Assembly (NCBI GenBank): GCA_963740525.1
Contig: CAVUEG010000006.1
Location: forward strand, 806,001-870,000
Source: CAVUEG01 sp963740525
Lineage (GTDB): Bacteria > Actinomycetota > Actinomycetes > Propionibacteriales > Nocardioidaceae
Length of the DNA stretch: 64,000 bases
Reading direction: 5' to 3'
A program made the translations under genes and the position numbers. Below, piece after piece: positions 35,412 through 44,328 of this stretch. The notes under the pieces were generated by a model. It was not told the DNA's origin. It was given only the letters and a program-made list of their open reading frames with translations, and did no database searches. The stretch's first letter is position 1; each line of letters opens with the position of its first letter.

Positions 35412-36598
35412 GTGCCGCCTCGCGCAACCCGCGACCCAGAGGTCGGGTCGGGCCCTTGGCCTCGCGACCGAACGCGGCTCCCCTGCTGGACGTGGACGCC
35501 CTGCTCGACGACCCGGCGACCGACATCATCGTGTGCTGCGGCTCGGGCGGGGTGGGGAAGACCACGACCTCGGCGGCGCTCGCTCTGCGCGCGGCCGAGC
35601 GTGGACGCAAGGTGGTCGTGCTGACGATCGACCCTGCTCGCCGGCTCGCCCAGGCGATGGGGATCGAGGTTCTCGACAACGTGCCGCGACCGGTGCCGGG
35701 CGTGACCGCCGACCCGAGTCACGAGGGCACTCTCGACGCGATGATGCTCGACATGAAGCGGACGTTCGACGAGGTCGTCGAGAGCCAGGCGAGCCCGGAG
35801 AAGGCGCAGCAGATCCTGGCGAACCCGTTCTACGTGGCGCTCTCGAGCTCCTTCGCCGGCACCCAGGAGTACATGGCCATGGAGAAGCTCGGCCAGCTCC
35901 GCAAGGACGCGGCGCGCACCGGCGGCTGGGACCTGATCGTGGTCGACACACCGCCGTCGCGATCGGCCCTCGACTTCCTCGACGCCCCCGAACGGCTGTC
36001 CTCCTTCCTCGACGGGCGCTTCATCAGGCTGCTCCTGGCGCCGGCCAAGGGTCCGGCCCGACTCATGTCGGCGGGGCTGGGCATCGTGACCAACGCGCTG
36101 ACAAAGATCCTGGGTGCGCAGGTGCTCAAGGACATGTCGACGTTCGTGGCCGCGTTCGACACGCTGTTCGGCGGCTTCCGGCAGCGGGCCCAGAAGACCT
36201 TCGAGCTGCTCCAGGCTCCCGGTACGGCGTTCCTGGTCGTCGCCTCACCCGAGCCGGACGCGCTGCGGGAGGCGGCGTACTTCGTCGAGCGGCTGCGTGC
36301 CGAGTCGATGCCGTTGGCCGGACTCATCGTGAACCGCGCCAGCCGGATGCCCGACGGCGACCTGTCTGCCGAGCAGGCCCTGTCCGCCGCTCAGCGCCTC
36401 GGCGAGGAGACGGTCACGGCCGGGCTGCTCGAGCTCCACGCCGACAAGATCCGGATCGTGGAGCGGGAGACCAGGCTGCGTGGCCGGTTCTCGGCCGCGC
36501 ACCCGGAGGTGCCCACCGCCGTGATGCCGGCACTGTCGACCGACGTGCACGACCTGGACAGCCTCCGACGCGTCGGAGCCCTGCTGGCCGCAGGGTGA
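35408..36598 (+). CDS. ArsA/Get3-family ATPase, second of pair
   Basis: This 396-residue paralogue has a Walker A reading GSGGVGKTT: the signature lysine two positions before GG is replaced by Ser, unlike its partner. VLTIDPARRLAQAMG (switch I-like) and IVVDTPPSRSALDFLD (switch II) are intact. In this superfamily the signature Lys reaches into the other subunit's site, so the pair may be an asymmetric heterodimer with one competent trans-acting Lys. It converges on whiB with only one base between stops. Confidence 0.92.
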   Translation: MSAASRNPRPRGRVGPLASRPNAAPLLDVDALLDDPATDIIVCCGSGGVGKTTTSAALALRAAERGRKVVVLTIDPARRLAQAMGIEVLDNVPRPVPGVTADPSHEGTLDAMMLDMKRTFDEVVESQASPEKAQQILANPFYVALSSSFAGTQEYMAMEKLGQLRKDAARTGGWDLIVVDTPPSRSALDFLDAPERLSSFLDGRFIRLLLAPAKGPARLMSAGLGIVTNALTKILGAQVLKDMSTFVAAFDTLFGGFRQRAQKTFELLQAPGTAFLVVASPEPDALREAAYFVERLRAESMPLAGLIVNRASRMPDGDLSAEQALSAAQRLGEETVTAGLLELHADKIRIVERETRLRGRFSAAHPEVPTAVMPALSTDVHDLDSLRRVGALLAAG

Positions 36599-36599
36599 G

Positions 36600-36902
36600 T
36601 CAGGCGGTCTCGGCGACGACGAGGGGAGCGGTGGTGTGCTGCTCCATCGCGGTCTCGAGAAGACGCCGCCACGAGGTGACGTTGGGCCGCTTGCGCAGCA
36701 GTGCCCGACGCTCGCGCTCGGTCATGCCACCCCAGACGCCCCACTCGATCTGGTTGTCGAGCGCCTCGGAGAGGCACTCGGTGCGCACCGGGCAGCCGGC
36801 ACACAGCTGCTTGGCTCGGTTCTGCTCGGCGCCACGGACGAAGAGCTCGTCGGGGCGGGACTGCTTGCATGCTGCTACTGAAGCCCAGTCTTCATTCCAC
36901 AT
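36600..36902 (-). CDS. WhiB-family iron-sulfur regulator (WhiB4 position)
   Basis: The 100-residue protein has the four WhiB cysteines Cys12, Cys34, Cys37 and Cys43 (C-x2-C-x5-C in CAGCPVRTEC), the GVWGG turn and a basic C-terminal DNA-binding tail (RRALLRKRP). It binds a redox-sensitive [4Fe-4S] cluster. Synteny with ArsA genes and ponA2 puts it at the WhiB4 position. ATG 36902 has GGAGGG upstream; longer readings to 37037 run into the promoter region. The 211-bp gap to ponA is AT-rich for this genome and should hold both divergent promoters. Confidence 0.93.
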   Translation of the reverse strand: MWNEDWASVAACKQSRPDELFVRGAEQNRAKQLCAGCPVRTECLSEALDNQIEWGVWGGMTERERRALLRKRPNVTSWRRLLETAMEQHTTAPLVVAETA

Positions 36903-37101
36903 GATGGTGCGTTCCCTCCGGCCTGATGGTCGCTTTCCCAGTTCCGACTCCGTGATCCCCCCACGGCTGTCGGTCGCGACCAAGCAAGGTAAAACGTAAA
37001 GGACGCAAGGCGCCCTAAACAGACACAGAGGGAGCAACTACGCATAGTCCCTTCTGACTACGACCCCACTACCAAGTCGCCGTGTCCCATGCCCCTTCCC
37101 G

Positions 37102-37107
37102 TAGGCT
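37102..37107 (+). promoter_or_regulatory. Putative -10 hexamer, leaderless ponA
   Basis: TAGGCT ends 6 nt before ATG 37114. No ribosome-binding site lies between. Confidence 0.5.
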
Positions 37108-37113
37108 TGTGAT

Positions 37114-39483
37114 ATGGCGAGTAGGCGTACTGATCACCTCGATTTCCCCAGCGTGTTGTCCCATCTGGGCGTGATCGTGGCGGTTTCAGCAGTGTTGGGC
37201 GTCCTCGTGGCCGGTCTGGCCATCCCCTTCGCCGGCGTACTCGGCGTGAGCAGCCGCTCGGTCGCCCGCGGCATGGACAACCTGCCGGCGGACCTCGAGG
37301 CGGAGCCGCTGCCCCAGCGCACCCAGTTCCTGGCGCGTGACGGCTCCGTGCTCGCCACGTTCTACGACGAGAACCGCGTCAACGTCCGGCTCGACCAGGT
37401 CGCCCCGATCATGAAGAAGGCGATCATCGCCATCGAGGACGACCGCTTCTACGAGCACGGCGCCCTCGACCTCAAGGGAACGCTGCGCGCGTTCATCAGC
37501 AACCAGGCCGGCTCCGGCGGCACCCAAGGTGGCTCGTCGATCACCCAGCAGATGGTGAAGATGACGCTGCTCAGCCAGGCGAAGACGGAGGAGGAGCGGC
37601 TCGCGGCCACGGCCGACACCTACGAGCGCAAGATCAAGGAGCTCCGCTACGCGATCGCGTTCGAGCAGAAGTACGACAAGGACTGGATCCTCCAGCGTTA
37701 CCTGAACATCGCCTACTTCGGAGACGGTGCCTACGGCATCCAGTCCGCGGCGAAGCACTACTTCGGACGACCCGCGTCCCGGCTGAAGCTCCGCCAGGCC
37801 GCACTGCTCGCCGGTCTCGTGAAGAACCCGACCGGCTACGACCCCACCAACTACCCGGACGAGGCGATGACCCGTCGCAACGTCGTGCTCCATCGGATGG
37901 CCGAGCTCAACGTCATCTCCACGGCCGAGGAGGAGAAGGCCACGACCAGCCGGCTCGGCCTGCACGTGAGCCCGTCCTCCAACGGCTGCGTCTCGTCCGC
38001 CGCGCCGTTCTTCTGCGACTTCGCACGGCAGTATCTCCTCGAGGACAAGGCCCTCGGCGTGACCCGCGAGGACCGCACCCAGCTGATCAACGACGGTGGC
38101 CTGACCGTCAAGACCACCGTCGACCTGCGCTTCCAGCGGGCCGAGGACCGGTCGGTCCAGAGGCACGTGTTCCCCCGGGACCAGGCCATCGGCGGGCTTG
38201 CGAGCGTGGTGCCGGGCACCGGAGACGTGCGCGGGCTGTCACAGTCGAGGCCGATGGGACGCAACAAGAAGAAGGGCGAGACCTACCTCAACTACGTGGT
38301 GCCCGCCAAGTACGGCGACGCGAACGGCTTCCAGGCGGGGTCGACCTTCAAGGCCTTCGTGCTGGCGGCGGCGATCGAGAAGGGCATCCCCCTCTCGACC
38401 CAGATCAACGCGCCGCAGACCATCTCGATCCCCAACAACCGGTTCCGGGACTGCAACGGTCCCCTCAACAGCTTCGACACCTGGAGCCCGCAGAACTCCA
38501 CCGGTGAGGGCACCTTCGACCTCTACACCGGCACCCAGCTCTCGGTGAACACGTTCTTCGCCCAGCTCGAGGAGCGGACCGGCCTCTGCAAGCCGGTCAC
38601 CCTGGCCCGCCAGATGGGCGTCCAGGTCCCCGACACCGACATCGTGCCGCCGTTCACCCTCGGGGTGACCAACGTCGACCCGCTGACCATGGCCGCTGCG
38701 TACGCCACCTTCGCAGGGCGCGGCACCTACTGCGCCCCCCGTCCGGTCACCGAGGTCCTCGACGCCTCCGGGAAGCCGATCAAGACCTACCCCACGCAGT
38801 GCAAGCGCCTGTTGAAGAAGTCCACCGCCGACGCGGTGAACGACGTCCTGCGCGGCGTGCAGGAGGGGAACGGCTTCGGGGCTACGGCCGGCCTCGCGCT
38901 CAACCAGGAGAGCGCCGGCAAGACCGGCACGATCAACGAAAACATGGCGGTCTGGTTCATCGGCTACACGCCGAACCTCTCCACCGCCTCGATGATCGCG
39001 GGCGCCAACAGCAAGGGCCACTGGCTCACGCTGAATGGCCAGACCGTCGGCGGCTCCTACATCGACTCAGCCCACGGCTCGACGAACGCGGGTCCCATGT
39101 GGGGCGACGCGATGAAGGTCATCCAGCGGTGGCTGCCCGACAAGCTCTTCCACTCGCCGTCGCCCACGGCGGTCAACGGGATCCAGGTGTCCGTGCCCAG
39201 CACCGGCGGGATGAGCCCGGAGGCGGCGGCCAAGACGCTGCGGCAGGCCGGGTTCCTCCCGACCATCGGCCCGATGACGAACTCCAGCTACCCGTACGGG
39301 ACCGTGGCGTTCACCAGCCCGGGGTCCGGGAGTCTCGTCGGGACCGGTAGCAGCGTGGTCATCTACGTATCCAACGGAACTCCGGTGCCCCAACCCCAGC
39401 CGCAGAACTCACCGTCGCCGAAGCCCAAGCCCAAGCCCGGCGGCGGGAACGGCAACGGAAACGGGCACGGCAACGGGCGCTGA
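37114..39483 (+). CDS. Bifunctional penicillin-binding protein, PonA2-like, with PASTA domain
   Basis: This 789-residue class A PBP has a cytoplasmic N-terminus, one TM helix (about residues 18-45), a glycosyltransferase domain (EDDRFYEHGALD, GGSSITQQMVK, KELRYAIAFEQKY) and a transpeptidase domain with SxxK in QAGSTFK, SxN in QLSVNTFF and KTG in AGKTGTINE. One PASTA domain (about residues 690-755) and a Pro/Lys/Gly/Asn-rich tail follow. It polymerises and cross-links peptidoglycan outside the membrane. Length and domains are normal for PonA2. Confidence 0.96.
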   Translation: MASRRTDHLDFPSVLSHLGVIVAVSAVLGVLVAGLAIPFAGVLGVSSRSVARGMDNLPADLEAEPLPQRTQFLARDGSVLATFYDENRVNVRLDQVAPIMKKAIIAIEDDRFYEHGALDLKGTLRAFISNQAGSGGTQGGSSITQQMVKMTLLSQAKTEEERLAATADTYERKIKELRYAIAFEQKYDKDWILQRYLNIAYFGDGAYGIQSAAKHYFGRPASRLKLRQAALLAGLVKNPTGYDPTNYPDEAMTRRNVVLHRMAELNVISTAEEEKATTSRLGLHVSPSSNGCVSSAAPFFCDFARQYLLEDKALGVTREDRTQLINDGGLTVKTTVDLRFQRAEDRSVQRHVFPRDQAIGGLASVVPGTGDVRGLSQSRPMGRNKKKGETYLNYVVPAKYGDANGFQAGSTFKAFVLAAAIEKGIPLSTQINAPQTISIPNNRFRDCNGPLNSFDTWSPQNSTGEGTFDLYTGTQLSVNTFFAQLEERTGLCKPVTLARQMGVQVPDTDIVPPFTLGVTNVDPLTMAAAYATFAGRGTYCAPRPVTEVLDASGKPIKTYPTQCKRLLKKSTADAVNDVLRGVQEGNGFGATAGLALNQESAGKTGTINENMAVWFIGYTPNLSTASMIAGANSKGHWLTLNGQTVGGSYIDSAHGSTNAGPMWGDAMKVIQRWLPDKLFHSPSPTAVNGIQVSVPSTGGMSPEAAAKTLRQAGFLPTIGPMTNSSYPYGTVAFTSPGSGSLVGTGSSVVIYVSNGTPVPQPQPQNSPSPKPKPKPGGGNGNGNGHGNGR

Positions 39484-39493
39484 GCGCGAGAGG

Positions 39494-39961
39494 TCAGCCG
39501 AGCTGCCGACGTACCTCAGCGGCGACTGCTCCGCCGTCCGCGCGTCCCTTGACCTGGGGCGACACGACGCCCATCACCTTGCCCATGGCGCGCATGCCCT
39601 CGTCCGAGGCGTTCGTGGCGAGGATGGCCGACGTGACCAGGTCCGCGATCTCCTCTGCGCTGAGCTGCTCGGGCAGGTAGTCCGCGAGGACCACGGCCTC
39701 GGCCCGCTCCTTCGCGGCCATCTCGGTCCGCCCGGCACCTTCGAACGCCTCGGCGGCCTCCCGGCGCTTCTTGTTCTCGCTGGTGAGCACGCCGATGACG
39801 TCGTCGTCGGTGAGCTCGCGTGACTGCTTGCCTGCGACCTCGGCGTTCGTGATCGCGGACAGCACCATGCGCAAGGTCGACGTGCGCAGGTCGTCACGGG
39901 CCTTGATCGCGGTCACCAGGTCGGAGCGGAGCCGGTCCTTGAGAGCTGACATGTCGGCCAT
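39494..39961 (-). CDS. GatB/YqeY domain protein
   Basis: This 155-residue helical protein has LKDRLRSDLVTAIKARD, STLRMVLSAITNAE and MGKVMGVVSPQVKGRADG, the YqeY family pattern related to the tail domain of GatB. It may bind tRNA, but function is not established. Start is either ATG 39961 or ATG 39952. It converges with ponA (10-bp gap) and is divergent from the phosphoesterase with a 17-bp gap between starts, so their promoters overlap coding sequence. Confidence 0.9.
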   Translation of the reverse strand: MADMSALKDRLRSDLVTAIKARDDLRTSTLRMVLSAITNAEVAGKQSRELTDDDVIGVLTSENKKRREAAEAFEGAGRTEMAAKERAEAVVLADYLPEQLSAEEIADLVTSAILATNASDEGMRAMGKVMGVVSPQVKGRADGGAVAAEVRRQLG

Positions 39962-39978
39962 TGTGGCAGCCTTGTCGA

Positions 39979-40902
39979 ATGCGCCCCACCTCCAGACGAC
40001 TCCTCGGTGCCGGAGCCGTGGCAGCCGCAGCCGGGCTCGGCTGGTCCGCGGGGGTCGAGGTCAGATGGTTCGCCCTCCGCCGCGAGACCGTCCCCGTGCT
40101 CCCCGCGGGACATGAGCCGCTGAAGGTGCTGCACCTGTCTGACCTTCACCTCACCCCGACCCAGAAGCGCAAGCAGGAGTGGGTGCGCTCTCTCGCCGCG
40201 CTCGAGCCCGACCTCGTGGTCAACACCGGCGACAACCTGGCCCACCTCGATGCAGTGCCCCTCACTCTCGACGTGCTCGGTCCGCTGCTCGAGGTTCCCG
40301 GGGTGTTCGTGCTCGGGTCGAACGACTACTTCGCCCCCACCACCAGGAACCCGGTCCGCTACCTGCTCCCCGACGACGGCAACCGTCACGTTGACAGCTC
40401 GCCGCTCCCCTGGCGCGACCTGCGAGACGGGTTCACCGCCCGTGGCTGGCTCGACCTGAGCAACCGCCGCGGATCGCTTCGCGTCCGCGACACGTCCTTC
40501 GCCTTCGCCGGCGTCGACGACCCGCACCTGCGCTACGACGACCTGGAGGCCGTGGCTGGTCCCGCGGACCCCGACGCCGACGTCCGGCTCGGCGTCACTC
40601 ACGCGCCGTACCTGCGCGTCCTGGACGCGTTCGCCGACGATGGGTACGACGCGATCCTGGCGGGCCACACGCACGGTGGCCAGCTCCGGCTGCCGTACGT
40701 CGGTGCGCTGGTCACCAACTGCGACCTCGAGCCGGCCCGGGCCCGTGGCCTGAACACGCATCCCGCGCAGGCCGACCCGAGCTCGGCAGGTGCCTCGTGG
40801 CTGCACGTCTCGGCAGGGCTGGGCACCTCGCCGTACGCCCCGGTTCGCTTCTGCTGCCGCCCGGAGGCCACCCTCCTGACCCTCACCCCGGTCACCGGCT
40901 GA
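39979..40902 (+). CDS. Metallophosphoesterase
   Basis: The 307-residue calcineurin-like phosphoesterase has HLSDLHLTPTQ (metal ligands Asp and His), NTGDNLAH, GSNDYF and AGHTHGGQLRLP. An N-terminal hydrophobic stretch (about residues 5-25) with Arg residues before it suggests a signal anchor, so it may act at the membrane. The second motif reads GSNDYF where GNHD is usual, as in YkuE-like enzymes. It occupies the Rv3683 position after ponA2. A TTG at 39961 in frame is not favoured. Confidence 0.92.
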   Translation: MRPTSRRLLGAGAVAAAAGLGWSAGVEVRWFALRRETVPVLPAGHEPLKVLHLSDLHLTPTQKRKQEWVRSLAALEPDLVVNTGDNLAHLDAVPLTLDVLGPLLEVPGVFVLGSNDYFAPTTRNPVRYLLPDDGNRHVDSSPLPWRDLRDGFTARGWLDLSNRRGSLRVRDTSFAFAGVDDPHLRYDDLEAVAGPADPDADVRLGVTHAPYLRVLDAFADDGYDAILAGHTHGGQLRLPYVGALVTNCDLEPARARGLNTHPAQADPSSAGASWLHVSAGLGTSPYAPVRFCCRPEATLLTLTPVTG

Positions 40903-40972
40903 CCATCCCGCGGACGCGCGGCGACCCGATTTCGGAGTGCCCCGTTGGCTCTTGTAGACTCCGGCACGGCCT

Positions 40973-41049
40973 CGGGCTGTGGCGCAGCTTGGTAGCGCGC
41001 CTCGTTCGGGACGAGGAGGCCGCAGGTTCAAATCCTGTCAGCCCGACCA
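40973..41049 (+). tRNA. tRNA-Pro (anticodon CGG), CCA encoded
   Basis: The cloverleaf folds with acceptor CGGGCTG (40973-40979) pairing CAGCCCG (41039-41045), D-arm GCGC/GCGC, anticodon stem CCTCG/CGAGG with loop TTCGGGA (anticodon CGG at 41007-41009), and T-arm with GTTCAAATC. Discriminator A and genome-encoded CCA follow. It reads CCG, a common Pro codon in this genome. Confidence 0.97.
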
Positions 41050-41072
41050 CCCGGTCCCCTGGGGGATCAACG

Positions 41073-41102
41073 AAGGGCCGGACCCGCAAGGGTTCGGTCC
41101 TT
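41073..41102 (+). terminator. Terminator after tRNA-Pro
   Basis: A 13-bp stem with two G-T pairs closes a GCAA tetraloop (41086-41089), and T-rich sequence follows. It starts 24 nt past the tRNA. Confidence 0.85.
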
Positions 41103-41158
41103 TCGTGGTTTTCCTGGCGCGGGGACGTCGGCGACGTTCCGCGAGGGCAGGGTTCTGG

Positions 41159-41164
41159 CAGACT
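41159..41164 (+). promoter_or_regulatory. Putative -10 hexamer, leaderless start
   Basis: CAGACT ends 7 nt before ATG 41172, with GCGCCGC between, so no ribosome-binding site is possible. Confidence 0.4.
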
Positions 41165-41171
41165 GCGCCGC

Positions 41172-41909
41172 ATGGGCGACACACCGAAGGACGAGGGCCA
41201 GGAGCCCTCACTGGAACTCCCCTCGCTGAGCCTCGGGTTCGGCCGCAAGAAGCGTCGTACCGAGCCGGAACCCGAGGCTGAGGCAGTCGCCGGCCCTCCG
41301 GCGGGCGAGGACGAGCCGACGGAGCTGCTGGTGCCCGTCTCGCACTCCTCCGAGGCCGCCACGGAGACGTCACCCCCCGCGTCCGCCGACACGTCAGTCA
41401 TGCCGGCGACCGCCACCACGCCCCCTCCGGTGGACCCGAAGCGTCGCAAGGAGAAGAAGAAGAAGGCCCAGCCGCCCGTCGAGCCGCCTCCCGCTCCGGT
41501 CGCCAAGGAGCCCCTGCCGCCGCGTCAAGGGGCGGCCGCGGCGCTCATGGCGGCAGTGACGGGTGTCCTGGTCGGTCTGCTGGCCGCGGGCCTCACCTGG
41601 GGTGGCACGCGGGGCTGCGAGGCGGCGCGTGGCACCGGCAGCTGCGGTGGGTCGGGGCTGATCGTCCTGATCGCCATCCTGGTCGTCATGATCCTGGTCG
41701 GCAGCGCGCTGCTCCGGGTCCTCCGGGTCGCCGATGCGCCCAGCACCAGCTTCCTGGCGGTGGGCCTGGTCGCTGTCATCGTGATGCTGTTCTTCACCGG
41801 TCTGCTGTTCAGCGTCGCGATGGTGGCGGTGCTGCCGGTGCTCGGCGCCCTGTCATACGTGCTTGCCCAGCAGGTCACCTCACGGGCCGAGGAATCCGCC
41901 CGGGACTGA
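41172..41909 (+). CDS. Membrane protein with long disordered N-terminus, unknown function
   Basis: The 245-residue protein has a 120-residue Glu/Pro/Lys-rich disordered cytoplasmic part, including KRRKEKKKKAQPP, followed by about four TM helices (residues 125-240) with a Cys pair in RGCEAARGTGSCGG between the first two. No family is recognised. It stands alone between tRNA-Pro and the convergent asd gene. The start is supported by the -10-like hexamer 7 nt upstream. Confidence 0.8.
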   Translation: MGDTPKDEGQEPSLELPSLSLGFGRKKRRTEPEPEAEAVAGPPAGEDEPTELLVPVSHSSEAATETSPPASADTSVMPATATTPPPVDPKRRKEKKKKAQPPVEPPPAPVAKEPLPPRQGAAAALMAAVTGVLVGLLAAGLTWGGTRGCEAARGTGSCGGSGLIVLIAILVVMILVGSALLRVLRVADAPSTSFLAVGLVAVIVMLFFTGLLFSVAMVAVLPVLGALSYVLAQQVTSRAEESARD

Positions 41910-41944
41910 CCGACCCCAGCAGATGGCAGAGAGAAGAGCCGGGC

Positions 41945-42988
41945 TCAGAGACCTGCCGCGACCAGCTCGGCGATCTGCACAGCGTTGAGAGCCGCGCCCT
42001 TGCGCAGGTTGTCGTTGCTGATGAACAGCGCCAGGCCACGGTCGTCGGGCACACCGGGGTCCTGCCTGATCCGGCCGACGTAGCTGGGGTCCTTGCCCGC
42101 TGCCTGGAGCGGCGTCGGGATCTCGCTGAGCTCCACCCCCGGGGCGTCGGCCAGGATCTCCTCCGCGCGCTTCACCGACAGCGAGCGCTCGAACTCGACG
42201 TTGACGGCGAGCGAGTGCCCGGTGAAGACCGGGACGCGGACGCAGATGCCCGAGACGGCCAGGTCGGGGAGGTCGAGGATCTTGCGTGACTCGTTGCGGA
42301 GCTTGTGCTCCTCGTCGGTCTCGCCCAGCCCGTCGTCGACGATCGAGCCGGCCATCGGCAGCACGTTGTAGGCGATGGTGCGCGAGTACTTGGACGGTGC
42401 CGGGAAGTCGATCGCCGCTCCGTCGTACGCGAGGTCCCGCGCCCGGTCACCCGCGGCCGCCAGCTGGGTCGCGAGCTCCTCGACCCCGGCGACGCCCGAA
42501 CCCGAGACTGCCTGGTAGGTGCTGGCGATGAGGCGGACCAGGACGGCCTCGTCGTGCAGGGGCTTCAGGACGGGCATCGCGGCCATGGTCGTGCAGTTCG
42601 GGTTGGCGATGATCCCCTTGCGTGCCTGGCGGATCGCCTGCGGGTTGACCTCGCTGACGACGAGCGGAACATCGGGGTCCATCCGCCAGGCCGACGAGTT
42701 GTCGACCACGATCGCGCCGGCCTCGGCGAACACCGGCGCCAGTGCGCGCGAGGTCGTGGCCCCGGCCGAGAACAGAGCGATGTCAAGGCCGGTCGGGTCG
42801 GCTGTCGCCGCATCCTCCACGATGACCTCACGGTCGCCGAACTGCAGCGTGGTGCCGGCCGACCTGGCCGAGGCGAAGAACCGGACCTCGTCTGCGGCGA
42901 ACCCGCGCTCGAGCAGGATCTGGCGCATCGCCACACCCACCTGTCCGGTCGCGCCCACGAGACCGAGGCGTACGCCGTGGCCGCTCAT
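41945..42988 (-). CDS. asd: Aspartate-semialdehyde dehydrogenase
   Basis: The 347-residue enzyme reduces aspartyl phosphate to aspartate semialdehyde for Lys, Thr, Met and diaminopimelate. It has the Rossmann motif GLVGATGQVG, catalytic Cys132 in NPNCTTMA, and VSGSGVAGVEEL. ATG overlaps the lysC stop by four bases, so the two steps are coupled. Length is normal. Confidence 0.97.
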   Translation of the reverse strand: MSGHGVRLGLVGATGQVGVAMRQILLERGFAADEVRFFASARSAGTTLQFGDREVIVEDAATADPTGLDIALFSAGATTSRALAPVFAEAGAIVVDNSSAWRMDPDVPLVVSEVNPQAIRQARKGIIANPNCTTMAAMPVLKPLHDEAVLVRLIASTYQAVSGSGVAGVEELATQLAAAGDRARDLAYDGAAIDFPAPSKYSRTIAYNVLPMAGSIVDDGLGETDEEHKLRNESRKILDLPDLAVSGICVRVPVFTGHSLAVNVEFERSLSVKRAEEILADAPGVELSEIPTPLQAAGKDPSYVGRIRQDPGVPDDRGLALFISNDNLRKGAALNAVQIAELVAAGL

Positions 42989-43506
42989 CGGCCGGTCCCG
43001 CCGTAGACGACCGCCTCGACCTCGTCGGAGTCCAGGTCGAAGGCGGTGTGCGTGGCCGCCACTGCGTCGTCGACCTGCGCCTGGTCCACGATGACCGAGA
43101 TCCGGATCTCCGAGGTGGAGATCATCTCGATGTTGACCCCGGCCGCTGCCAGCGAGGCGAAGAACCTCGCGGTGATGCCCGGGTGTGAGCGCATCCCGGC
43201 ACCGATGAGCGACACCTTGCCGATCTGGTCGTTGTAGCGCAGGGAGTCGTAGCCGACCTCGTCCTTGATCCTGGCAAGCGCGGCCATCGCGTGCTGGCCG
43301 TCCGAACGCGGGAGGGTGAACGAGATGTCGGTCCGGTTGGTGGAGGCGGCGGAGATGTTCTGGACGATCATGTCGAGGTTGACCTGGGCTTCGGCCAGCG
43401 CCTCGAAGATCCGGGCCGCCTCGCCGACCTTGTCGGGCACCCCGACGAGCGTGATCTTGGCTTCGCTCCGGTCGTGGGCGACGCCGGCGATGATCGCTTG
43501 TTCCAT
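42985..43506 (-). CDS. Aspartokinase beta subunit (internal start in lysC)
   Basis: ATG 43506 is codon 250 of lysC. GAGGTGGG ends four bases upstream. The resulting 173-residue protein would be only the two ACT domains. C. glutamicum makes a 172-residue beta subunit from its 421-residue alpha in this way, and the size match is close. Translation here is inferred. Confidence 0.65.
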   Translation of the reverse strand: MEQAIIAGVAHDRSEAKITLVGVPDKVGEAARIFEALAEAQVNLDMIVQNISAASTNRTDISFTLPRSDGQHAMAALARIKDEVGYDSLRYNDQIGKVSLIGAGMRSHPGITARFFASLAAAGVNIEMISTSEIRISVIVDQAQVDDAVAATHTAFDLDSDEVEAVVYGGTGR

Positions 43507-44253
43507 GGTTCCCACCTCAGATTCGTCGACGACCCACGTCCCTTCCTTCTGCGTGAAGGAGGATCGGACGTGGATCGGCATGGAGTACCTGCGGGCGTAC
43601 TCGACACACCGCAGGTGCAGGATCTTCGCGCCGCAGGCGGCCATCTCGAGCATCTCCTCGTAGGAGATCCGGTCGCGCTTGCGTGCCGAGGGCACGATTC
43701 TCGGGTCGGCGGTGAACACCCCGTCGACGTCGCTGTAGATCTCACAGACGTCGGCGTTGAGCGCTGCGGCCAGGGCCACCGCGGTCGTGTCGGAGCCGCC
43801 GCGCCCGAGCGTGGTGATGTCCTTGGTGTCCTGGCTGACGCCCTGGAACCCGGCCACGATCGCGATCGCACCAGCCTGGAGAGCCTGCTCGATCCGACCC
43901 GGTGTGACATCGATGATCTTGGCCTTGCCGTGAGCGCTGTCGGTGATCACCCCGGCCTGGCTGCCGGTGAAGGAGCGGGCGTCGTGGCCGAGGTTGCCGA
44001 TCGCCATCGCGAGCAGAGCCATCGAGATCCGCTCGCCGGCGGTGAGCAACATGTCGAGCTCACGGCCGGTGGGCAGCGGGGAGACCTGCTCGGCGAGGTC
44101 GATCAGCTCGTCGGTGGTGTCCCCCATCGCGGAGACGACGACCACCACGTCGTTGCCTGCACGGCGCGTGTCGACGATCCGCTGCGCGACCCGCTTGATG
44201 CCGTCTGCGTCAGCCACGGACGAACCGCCGTACTTCTGCACGACCACACCCAC
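42985..44253 (-). CDS. lysC: Aspartokinase
   Basis: This 422-residue aspartate kinase phosphorylates aspartate at the head of the Lys/Thr/Met pathway. The catalytic part has VQKYGGSSVAD, TLGRGGSDTTAVALAAAL and SDVDGVFTADPRI, and two ACT domains at the C-terminus bind Lys/Thr. GTG 44253 was chosen for AGGAG 7 nt upstream; the reading from 44268 adds five residues. An internal strong ribosome-binding site before Met250 should start a separate beta subunit, as in Corynebacterium. Confidence 0.96.
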   Translation of the reverse strand: MGVVVQKYGGSSVADADGIKRVAQRIVDTRRAGNDVVVVVSAMGDTTDELIDLAEQVSPLPTGRELDMLLTAGERISMALLAMAIGNLGHDARSFTGSQAGVITDSAHGKAKIIDVTPGRIEQALQAGAIAIVAGFQGVSQDTKDITTLGRGGSDTTAVALAAALNADVCEIYSDVDGVFTADPRIVPSARKRDRISYEEMLEMAACGAKILHLRCVEYARRYSMPIHVRSSFTQKEGTWVVDESEVGTMEQAIIAGVAHDRSEAKITLVGVPDKVGEAARIFEALAEAQVNLDMIVQNISAASTNRTDISFTLPRSDGQHAMAALARIKDEVGYDSLRYNDQIGKVSLIGAGMRSHPGITARFFASLAAAGVNIEMISTSEIRISVIVDQAQVDDAVAATHTAFDLDSDEVEAVVYGGTGR

Positions 44254-44328
44254 CGGGGCACTCCTCACCGCTCTCGTTCCCCTGCCGGACCCGGCTGGGA
44301 CGGCACTGAGTCTACCGGCGGAGCCGGC

